From Gnetum montanum (Eukaryota; Streptophyta; Gnetopsida; Gnetales; Gnetaceae): 64,000 nucleotides of DNA. Below are positions 1 through 8,671 of the stretch, in pieces. The position numbers and the translations under genes were made by a program. Under the pieces are notes generated by a model that made no database searches, was not told the DNA's origin, and saw nothing but the letters and a program-made list of their open reading frames with translations. Position 1 is the stretch's first letter. Each line of letters begins with the position of its first letter. The stretch lies in the NCBI GenBank assembly GCA_015680685.1, contig MNCI01008343.1, forward strand, positions 239,990 to 303,989, in the 5' to 3' direction.

Positions 1-56
1 AAACAAAGAAATTACTTAAAAGCGCAAGGACTTAAGCAGATCCGTGTTAAACTCAC

Positions 57-179
57 ACCATCTTCAATGTCATCGTGAGCGACGCCGAGGATGGCGATGC
101 GCGCGGTGAAGATGGTAAGGGCGAACGCCACAGCGACACGCAATAGTGCGGTTATCAAAACGCGTGCGGCTTTCATCAT
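57..179 (-). CDS. possible first coding exon of an unidentified gene
   Basis: On the minus strand an ATG at 179 opens a 41-codon stretch ending at 57, directly followed by GTGAGT, a good plant splice donor (plus positions 51-56). The encoded start is basic, then strongly hydrophobic (about residues 7-33, a run of Leu/Val/Ala/Ile), then acidic (DDIED), so it could be a membrane anchor or signal segment. Base composition is clearly more GC-rich than the surrounding DNA, as in the other host coding exons here. Any further exons lie outside the left edge. I do not recognise the family. It could be a chance open frame; the donor and the composition are the only support. Confidence 0.28.
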
Positions 180-422
180 GCTGGTACTGCGGCACTGGAT
201 TGATTAATTGATTTGGTTTGCGGTTGCCTCCAACCGTTTGTGGTTTAAATGTTCGTGTCCGACACCGTAGTGCCTGTTTACGTTGCTGCCTCTCCCAACT
301 AGAAAAGTGGCCCGTAACATTTTATCTGTTTCATTAGTGTTTTGGGCTAGCTTCACATCAAGTTCCATGCCTCCCTCCTATCACGTTCTCGCCTGCCAGC
401 CCAGACAGATTTATAAGGTTAC

Positions 423-1056
423 AGCTTTTTACTCCGTCCAGAATTATGGGTAACATGGTGGTCTACCCAGTAAAAATATATATAAATATGATGGAAAACG
501 ATGTGCCGACATATATGGATGAAAAATGGAGTAGATATGTTTAGTTTGAAAAGTTGTTGGCGAGCTTATGCATTGCTACTTACCTAAAATTCTCGAATTA
601 AAAATATTAAATTAATACGTTGTATCATACCAAACATCCCAACCAAATTAAAATATTTAAAGAGTGGATCAACAGGAAAAAAAAATGCAGAGCTTTTTAC
701 TCCGTCCAGAATTATGGGTAACATGGTGGTCTACCAACAGTTGGGTAAAAATATATATAAATATGATGGGAAACGATGTGCCGACATATACATGGATGAA
801 AAATGGAGTAGCTATATGTTTAGTTGAAAAGTTTGCTTTGGCGAGCTTATGCATTGCTAAAATTCTCGAATTAAAAATATCAAATTAATACTTTGTATCA
901 TACCAAACAACCCAACCAAATTAAAATATTCTTGGCAAACAACCCAACCAACAAATTAAAATATTCAAAGTTGGCAAACAACCCAACCAAAGTAAAATAT
1001 TTAAAGTTGGCAAACAACACTAATGAGTGGATCACAGAAAAAAAAAATGCAGATAC
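423..1056. repeat. tandem duplication upstream of the dioxygenase fragment
   Basis: A unit starting AGCTTTTTACTCCGTCC at 423 recurs at 691 (offset 268 bp) with high identity, including the run around TATATATAAATATGATGG. The poly-A and ATGCAG junction at 677-692 is repeated at 1040-1052. The second unit is longer because it holds a nested short repeat at 901-1019: TTGGCAAACAACCCAACCA followed by an AAAATATT tract, about 36-40 bp per unit and about three copies. Open frames here are by-products of the repeat. The stretch before it (180-422) shows no gene that I can support. Confidence 0.85.
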
Positions 1057-1140
1057 CAAAACACAAGACAAGACAATAACTCTATAAGAACTAAGAAGCC
1101 TTTGCGATCACGGAAATCTGCAACTCTGCAAGAAATAACC

Positions 1141-1644
1141 ATGGGACTTCCAACGGATGCTCCGGCAGAACTGGATCCTGCCTTCATCGTTCCAGAAGAA
1201 CACCGCCCTCAACGCAATACTCCGTCATCTTCTTCAGAGGATGTCCATCAGATTCCTGTGATCGATCTCTCCCTCACTGATCTGGATCTTCTTATTTCCC
1301 AGATCGGCCTGGCTTGCCAGCAGTGGGGAGTCTTCCAGGTCACCAACCATGGCGTCCCTCTTAGCCTTCTTCAGAATCTTCGCGCAGTGTCTGCAAAATT
1401 CTTCGCTTTGCCCCTTGAAGAAAAGCTCAAGACCAAGAGAGACATGACGAACCCACTGGGCTACCACGATACAGAGCTCACCAAAAACACTCGCGACTTG
1501 AAAGAGGTCTTTGATTTCGTTTGCCATGGCTCCATCACCCTTCCAGCCCAGTCTAAGGGCCAGGATGTTGTTTCCTTTTAGAATCGGTGGCCTGAAAATC
1601 CGCCTGAGCTGAAGCGTACCTGCGAGCTCTAAGATTGTATCCAG
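1141..1644 (+). pseudogene. 2-oxoglutarate/Fe(II)-dependent dioxygenase, broken 5' exon
   Basis: Start chosen at ATG 1141 (context ACCATGG); the frame is open back to 1027, but that part is repeat-derived. The first 146 residues carry the N-terminal domain of plant 2-ODDs (DOXC class): IPVIDLS at 38-44, WGVFQVTNHGV at 62-72, and a GYHDTE...RDLKEVFDF segment around 106-125, which resembles the Arabidopsis At3g19000-type dioxygenases. The frame is cut by TAG at 1579. It then continues recognisably (NRWPENPPEL), meets TAA at 1630, and stops matching at 1644, where LTR sequence begins. The HxD...H iron-binding and RxS 2-oxoglutarate-binding parts are absent. Two in-frame stops and the missing C-terminal two thirds make it a pseudogene fragment. 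The substrate of the ancestral enzyme cannot be told. Confidence 0.85.
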
Positions 1645-1741
1645 GTGAGGCGTGTACGCACTTAGTCTGCGGAGTTCCACTGGATCGCGTGTTACGCTTG
1701 TATTTGTATGGTTGAGTGTAGGGGTACCTCGTCACTCATCA
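1645..1741 (+). repeat. element A 5' LTR remnant
   Basis: Matches the last 97 bp of the complete LTR at 7161-8012, including CACTTAGTCTGCGGAGTTC, GGTTGAGTGTAGGGGTACCT and the CACTCATCA terminus. The rest of this LTR is deleted. Confidence 0.9.
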
Positions 1742-1742
1742 T

Positions 1743-1760
1743 TGGCGCCGTTGCCGAGGA
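1743..1760 (+). other. element A primer binding site (tRNA-Asp type)
   Basis: TGGCGCCGTTGCCGAGGA begins two bases after the LTR end. It is complementary to the 3' end of plant tRNA-Asp apart from one G-to-A change. Athila elements are known to prime with tRNA-Asp. Confidence 0.85.
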
Positions 1761-1885
1761 CTAAGTGTTTGTGCGCTAAGTAGAACATAAGAAATCACTC
1801 ACATAGTTGGAAGCTTAAACAAACCTTAGGGTTAATTAAATGAAAAATTATATAACGCTTAATCAGCATACCCGAATATGACACA

Positions 1886-4400
1886 ATGTCTTCTTCTTCT
1901 TCTCACAAGAGCACTTCACCACCTAGGGATCATACAAGAAAAGTCAGCAGTCTAAAACACATAACCAAAATCCACTAGTTTCTGAACAATACCGAGTGGT
2001 ATATACCCATCCCAATGAGTATATACCGAATTTTACCTTTATCCTTCATCAGGATGAACAACTGCGATGGAGAGACTTGCAAGGTAACATAGTGTTACCT
2101 CCAGATCGGGCAGTCCCTAACATGCTTATTCGTGCTATGGCACAAATAGGCATGACACAGCTCTATGTTGAATACGTTATAGGTGATTTTGACACAAGGG
2201 ATTACCATCCCACAGCCACACAACGTTTAAGGGACTCGCGGTAGGAGAGCCACCATACATTGTTGAAAGGCAAAGGGGTCCCGCACGTCCTAAGTGAAAT
2301 CGGAGATGGTGAACCACTTATAATGGGTTCTCTATCAAATGATGTTCCCCCTCCTAACGATAGTGAGGAGGTGGGGCATCAGAACCTACGCTCCACGATA
2401 CACAACCCTGGTTTTGATCCCCGTGAATGCCAACTGTTCACTGAGGAAACAAAAACACATGACAAGGACGGGCATTCTGATCGTCATCACGATCGGGGCC
2501 GTAGCCAAAGAAGAGAAGGTAAGAAACATCATCATGGTGATGGTTCTCCTTCTTTTTCCCCTTCATCTCATCATTCACCCTCTCCTTCCACATTAGGGCG
2601 TAGTCATCAAGAGCATAATGGTGAGGATAAGGGTAAGCGAAATGAGAGATCTCGATGAGAGAGAGGATGAGGGCAGTCTAGAGAGTCTAGGCATGAAAGA
2701 AGGGAAAGTAGGGAACAACGTAGGCATCATAAACGTCATGAAAGAGATGATCATGAAGAACCCCTACTTGCCACCCGAAGTATGCTAGATATTACGGAGG
2801 CAGTGAGAATACCAACAAGGCATCAAAAAGATAGTCGGATCAAAAGACTTGACATGAACAACATCCCACGCTTCGAAGGGGGATATAACGCTGATCCGAA
2901 AAATCATTTACAAGAATTCTACGATGCCTGCGCCTTGCAAAACATAGAAAATGAGTGGCAGAAACTAAAGTTGTTTCCTAGGACACTCATAAAGGAAGCA
3001 GAGAGTTGGTACTAGTCCTTAGAACCGAAAACCATTAGGAGGTGGAGTACGATGTTAGATCTCTTCAATGATAAATATCAAACGTACTCCAAAGTGTCTA
3101 ACTTGCGTAAGAAGATCCAAGGATAGAAACAAGGCAATCACAAACCCTTGGATGCTACATGGGCCGCTACTATGCATTGCTACATCATTGCCCGGGCCAC
3201 TGCTATGCACAACGGGATCAACTACGCTACCTCGTAGATGGGCTAAGGTATGAAACTAGGAGAACCCTTGGGACTTATGCCCAAGGGAGATTACCAGAAC
3301 TTAGATCCCATGAAATTCATTGATTATTGGAGCAAGTAACTAAAGAAGAAGGGGAGCTACAAAAAAGAGGAAGCGCGGAAGAATATAACCGTGATCCTTC
3401 CCTCCGGAAGAGGGGAGTGAGATTCTGTGATGAAGAGGATGAGTCACCACTCGAAGAGTTGGTGAATAGAAAAACCTTGCCACTTTAGAAGCTAACAACA
3501 GAAGTATCGGCTAAGGTAGGTGAAGTATGGAGCTCCTTAGACAATAAAATTGAAACTATCCTGAAAATCGTAGAAGAGTCTAAGGAGGAACGAAGTAGTG
3601 ATAAGGACAAGAAAAAGCGGAGAGATTCAGGCAATGCACATGACAAGGGTAAGGGAAAAATGAATATCTCTAATGAGGTTGTGGATTCAGATATAGACAA
3701 TGATGGTGGATGTGAGATCTGCCAATATGACCATACTAAGGGATGTTATCCAATCATCTCACATCTACAAGAGTCTGGGGTGTATGTACTCAACTCGAGA
3801 CTTAACAAATGGCAGACACCCCAAAGGTTACCTTATTCCCAAGGTAACCCAAGGCAGTTCCACCAATCGTTAACGTACTATCCAAGTGGAACTCCACCAC
3901 AACCCATTGGGCAACATCAGCAATGGCAACACCCACAGTCATGGGGGATGCCACCGCCTAGACAACAATACCCTTATCGACAACCTAATTCATATGGCTA
4001 CTACATGCAGCAGCCGGTTTCTCCAAGTGACTCCATGGGTCACACAACTCCACAACGTCACTACCAGGTTCGGGAGTATTTTAGAAGGACTCCTTCTCCT
4101 CCGAGAGACGCTCCACATCCATACCATCCTCCAAATCCATCTACCTCTCTCACACCATTAGTTCCAATACCTTCTGTTCCAACAATGCAAGGGGAACTTC
4201 CCACTCAACCGCAGCAACATAATGCTACGAGAGCTGTAAACCTTCAATCCGCTGTTGGTTCTGACAACTGTAAGAAGAGAAGACCTTTCTTTAGAACCAA
4301 AAGCCTAGACAAGCTCTCACAACCACAAGCGGTTGAGTCTGTGTACGCTACTCCAACACATAAGGCTTCAGAGCTCCCTTCAAACCAATACCAAAGCTGA
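1886..4400 (+). pseudogene. gag: element A gag (broken)
   Basis: Capsid/nucleocapsid polyprotein of the retrotransposon. ATG at 1886 (MSSSSSHKSTSPPR). In order: a conserved N-terminal part (DEQLRWRDLQGNIVLPPD), a charged His/Arg/Ser-rich tract at about 2440-2660, a retrotransposon-gag core (RIPTRHQKDSRIKRLDMNN, then FNDKYQTYSKVSNL), a coil-forming linker, a short zinc-knuckle-like CEICQYDHTKGC at about 3709-3745, and a Pro/Gln/Tyr-rich tail with QSWGMPP. At least eight stops and shifts break the frame. The longest intact piece is 3660-4400. It cannot make a full Gag. Confidence 0.88.
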
Positions 4401-4444
4401 ACGCATACGGTTATGTTAACACATACTGTAACCAATTGGATCAA

Positions 4445-5240
4445 GGTAGGCCACCTTCCTAGGAAACTATCTAACCCTGGAAGTCCCTTAATCTACCTCC
4501 AAGTCTCCGGGAATGAACCACATAAGGCTCTTCTTGACTCAGGTTCCGGAGTCAACTTAATATCATGAGAAATGTATCAAGCCTAGAACCTGCCCCAACT
4601 CAAGAAGAGCAACATTCAACTAGAAATGGTTGACCAGTCCATCACCATTCCCTTGGGATTGGTGGAGGACATTGTTACCACAGTGTGTGGTTGGTCATAC
4701 CCAGCTGATTTCCTGGTGATAGAAGTTAACAGTAACAAGGGAGACTTCCCAATTATAATGGGAAGGGTATGACTAAGTACAATAGACACATGCCTAGGAA
4801 TTCACGATCTTTCCTTGGAAATATCTAAGGTAAACATTTATGAAAAGATCAAGAAGAAGAAAGTTCCATGCATCACATACAGTAACTCATCAGGTGATGA
4901 CATGGAGGAATGCTCAGCATCTCCTACATGCAATAGGTGTGCCCTAGAAACTTTAAAACAAAGGTGCCTATATGTAGCAACCACACAACAAGTAGACACC
5001 CCGTGGTTGACAGCTAAATAGAAGAGCAATCGACCAATATGCATGGAATGAACTGGGGGGAAAACTCATACCCATAACGAAAGCATAGATACATTGGAAT
5101 ATGAATGTTACCAACTTCCACCCCTTAATCTAAGAACATTAATTGGGAGAAGTTGGACACTTTTAAGAAATTCAAACAGGCGCTCATTATTTTCGAGATC
5201 TTCCTTTCCATTTAGTCATGGGGGAGATGGCCACCTATGC
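4445..5240 (+). pseudogene. element A retropepsin-like protease and linker (broken)
   Basis: Aspartic protease region of pol. The active-site motif LLDSGSGVNLIS is intact at about 4525-4565, but TGA and TAG stops follow within ten codons. Further on are SITIPLGLVEDIVTT and a PIIMGR flap-like motif with Trp replaced by a stop. After KKVPCITYS a Cys-containing linker (ASPTCNRC) leads to a segment ending FSHGGDGHLC and a stop. That ending belongs to the integrase C-terminus of element D, so RT, RNase H and most of integrase are missing. Confidence 0.85.
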
Positions 5241-7160
5241 TGATCATTTGGGGCCCTCAGTTCTTTTAAGTTTTTGTTTTACACATTTTTGTTTTGCACG
5301 TTTTTTGTTTTTCACATTTTTGTTTTACAAATTTCTTTAAATTTTCTTATTTTTGTTTTACAACATCGTTCATACTTTTTCATTTCTTGTGTGTGTGTGT
5401 GTGTGTGACTTATCCATCTTGTAAGTTTGTCACGTAATAAGTGTTCTTCATGATAGTATGAACTATTTTTCTATTGGTTGCTAATGTTTGGTTTTTACCT
5501 TTAAGTCATGATATTGATACTAAGGTATGGTTCTTTTGATATAGCAGGAAATGAGTCCACTTCATCCATACATTCACAAATTTCTATGATCTCTCTTGGA
5601 TTGGAGATGTACAGTCCCTTTCTAAATAAGAACTATAACGAATCGGTGACTGGGTATTTCTCAAACTAAGGAAGGACTCAAGGATTGAAAAGGATGTGAC
5701 TTTAAGGGAACTTGATGCATTTGTGTTGACTGTTCTCTTAGGTGCTTGGATGTTTTCTTCTTGAGTTTTCCTTCCCATTCCGACATTGCTCCATTATTGG
5801 GAAGCTAAGTTAATAAAAATAAAAAATCTTTGCATGGTGTGGTTTTCATGTATAAATACATAAAAAAAATAAAAAAAAAAAGAGAAAGAAAGTGAGAATT
5901 CAAAGCACACCCCTTAGACAAAATAATCCTTTGGGCTACAAGCACTAGTTATGGAACTCAAAATAAAAATGTTCCCTCTAACTAAGGCCCTTCTCACTTC
6001 GCATTCTCTTCTCCTTTGTTTCATCAAAATGGTGGTGGCTCTTTGGGAAGGCATTCTTGTTACTTCAAGGGGATGGATTGGCCGAATGTATTAATGTGAA
6101 GTCACTGGATGTGGCTTGTTTGCGGCTGGACTTGGAATGAGATCTACTAAGTCACATTAATCATGAACTACACAAGGGGTTGTATACCACCTTGTTCCTG
6201 GGATTCTATTCCATTCTCTTCTCTCCATCCTTCTCTCCATTGTTCACCTCATTGCCGGTTGTATCATTAGTGTATATTTTGGTTGATGCATTATTTTCTT
6301 TTTGGTAAATTCTTACAGTTAAGACTTTAACTCTTGTTCCAAATGACATTCCCAGAGCCTATGGACTCTTTGAATGTGGGTTTGTCAGGGCATTAAGGGC
6401 ATGAGCCTGCTTTGGGGAGGACCCACTGACATTCCTATTTGGTGCACCAATTAAATTCTTTCCCTTAACATTTTTGCAATCAACTTTATTTTGTTCATTT
6501 CCATCTTGACATCCATTTCATCGACATTATAGTTGTCTCTTTTTCTCCATTTTTCTTATTCCTTTTCCTTCTCCATTCTATCGCTATCGGAGGTTCACTC
6601 TTAGTCATGGGGGTCCGAACTCAAATTTTTTCAATTTTCTCCTAACCCCTACACCTTTGGTAGTCACCACGATTATATCTCCAGACTTGTATAAGCCATA
6701 CCACAACTCAGCCAATGGACCTTTCACTGAAGCAAGGTATCAACTACATTGTGATTCATTTACCCTTGCTAATATTAGGACTGCGTTGTGTGTGCAGATG
6801 GCAATCATGCAACAAGGGACTGGATCTGGAGAGAACACTTAGAATAGAGCGATGCTGAAGCATCTATGCAAGGAGCAAGATCGATTGCGTGCTTATGGAT
6901 GGACAACAAAAGGCACAATCTTAGCATTGGCAGCAGCAAAACTTCTTTCTCTCTCTCTCTTTCTCAGTTGCCAAATAAAGCCTGATGTCAAATATATAAA
7001 GTGTTCACTCTTGTTGTCATGAACACCAGTTTTTTCTTGTCTTGTAATGATGATCCATTCACATGTCATCCCATTAGTTCCATTTTGAGTCAATAATCCC
7101 ATACCATCCCAATATTTTGTAAGGAACTCGAGAATGAGTTTTTATTCAGTCATGGGGGTA
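5241..7160 (+). other. element A non-coding 3' domain and polypurine tract
   Basis: About 1.9 kb without a supported ORF. It holds T-rich TTTTGTTTTACA repeats (5271-5345), a (GT)n tract (5391-5407), a conserved block at 5895-5954, a conserved hairpin-bearing block at about 6355-6455, an internal AGTCATGGGGG at 6603-6613, and the terminal polypurine tract AGTCATGGGGG at 7148-7158 immediately before the LTR. Short ORFs here are not conserved as protein. Confidence 0.75.
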
Positions 7161-8012
7161 TGATGGGACATGATATCACATGGGCCACGATATTGCCTCC
7201 ACCGCAATATCGCATCCCCCTCGATATCGCGTCTTCCCTTGCGATATCATGTATGCGATATCGTAGTGCGTCGTTAAATCTATAAATAAGAGGCAGCTCT
7301 TCCTTGTTTCTCATTCTAGGCCTAGACCATAGCAAAACTCTGGCAGTTTTACCTCTCCAAAGATAGAATAATTTCCATGAATGGATCTTTATTCGAGCAA
7401 ATATTATACCTGAACACAAGTTTGTGTACAGCAATAAAGATAAACTTCTTGGATAAACCTTGCAGTGCATGGAATAGGCTAAATAGGATTTTATTTGTTG
7501 TTATTTACTGTTAATTATTTACATGCTTTATTAGTTATTAAATCTCTCTCAACCCTTCTCTTCTAGTTAAGTGCTTCAGTATGACCGCTTCGAGCACGTG
7601 CGTTACGCTTGGTGATCCTAGCAATGACTAGCGTTTAGTAACCAAGGTTGCATTGGTTCAGGGTGTGAACGGTAAGTGGGAACAGATACTGATGCTAGGT
7701 TAATTCAGGCTTAGTTAGTTAGTTAATTAGTCTTTTCACCCTTCACCTTATCAGCATAGGAGATAAAACCGAAAAGACATAAAAATCATATACCTTAGAC
7801 TTACTTAACCATACAATCGTGACAAATACAAGTAAGTTTAGGAAGACAATGAATAATTAACCTTAAGTGTTCCATAAGGCGTGTAGGCACTTAGTCTGCG
7901 GAGTTCGACTGAATCGTGCGGAGTTTGACCGAATCGCGCGGAGTTTGATTGAATCGCGCATGCTACGCTCTTATTCATATGGTTGAGTGTAGGGGTACCT
8001 TGCCACTCATCA
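7161..8012 (+). repeat. element A 3' LTR (852 bp)
   Basis: Starts TGATGGGACATGATATC right after the polypurine tract and ends CACTCATCA. U3 holds six GATATC-type palindromes at about 7169-7262, then TATAAATA at 7281. Downstream comes the conserved R/U5 with AATAAAGA-like signals near 7433. Confidence 0.92.
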
Positions 8013-8671
8013 ATTTCACTAAAAAGAATTTCATTGCTCTAGTTTGAATAGAAGGCAAACTATCCAATTAGAGAATTATCACGGGAAACCTATTTACAAG
8101 TACATCGGCAATATATACCTAAAAATGTGACTAAATTAAATAAACACGATGTTAAAAATTGGAACCCTTCGTCTCGTTGTGGCAAGGTGGCATAGGTTAA
8201 CTGTATTTCATAACTTGCGGAGGTCTTCGCAGCTCGAAGATTGTGCAACCGTCCGGTGCGGAAGTCAGGAAAGTTAGGTGGAAGCTGTTGCTCTCTTCTA
8301 ACTTTTCACTGTGAAAGCCGCAAGTCAATCCATTCACAAAAGGCCAAGCAAAAGATGGCGGTCACGCCAGAGCAAAAATATCCATGCAATCACGTCTGCT
8401 TTGTTTCAGGCGTAATGTATCAATTTCGTTTACGCATGGACTGCCCCCGGTCGAAGCCCAAAACCGACTCTCTCCAGGAATCCCTGCAGAACGAAATTGA
8501 GTTTCACACGCACCAAATCCTCCGTTGTCTCACGTTTTTCCAGAACCATACGCGTATCAAAGAGTAACAGGAAGAAATCTGTGGTCTATAAATGAAGTCC
8601 TTAATAGACTCATGGTTTCAAATTCAGATCAAGGTCTCGTGAATCATTTGAAATTTCCGGCTTATACTACG
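8013..8671 (+). promoter_or_regulatory. GDSL gene upstream region with TATA box
   Basis: Host DNA between element A and the GDSL start. TATAAAT at 8587-8593 lies 79 bp before the ATG, a normal plant spacing. Open frames in 8241-8660 have no recognisable domain and overlap the likely promoter. Element A's LTR ends about 575 bp upstream of this TATA box. Confidence 0.6.

Larger units (their letters stand above)
1645..8012 (+). mobile_element. element A: Athila-like LTR retrotransposon, 5'-truncated, lacks RT/RNase H/integrase
   Basis: A Ty3/gypsy-type element. Order: last 97 bp of the 5' LTR, tRNA-Asp-type PBS, leader, broken gag, broken protease, long non-coding 3' domain, polypurine tract, complete 3' LTR. 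No reverse transcriptase, RNase H or integrase is present between protease and the 3' domain; the join lies near 5182. The 5' LTR has lost about 750 bp and abuts the dioxygenase exon, so no target duplication can be seen. Closest relatives in the window are G and F. Confidence 0.9.

Noticed and set aside
1027-1140. Upstream extension of the dioxygenase frame
   Set aside because: The sequence is the end of the upstream duplication; ATG 1141 gives the family-typical N-terminus.
1234-1680. 148-aa minus-strand ORF
   Set aside because: It is antisense to the dioxygenase exon, whose family motifs are clear on the plus strand.
7161-7280. CRISPR-like regularly spaced repeats (GATATC words)
   Set aside because: Units are short palindromes in an LTR U3 with irregular spacing, in a plant nuclear context; no cas genes.
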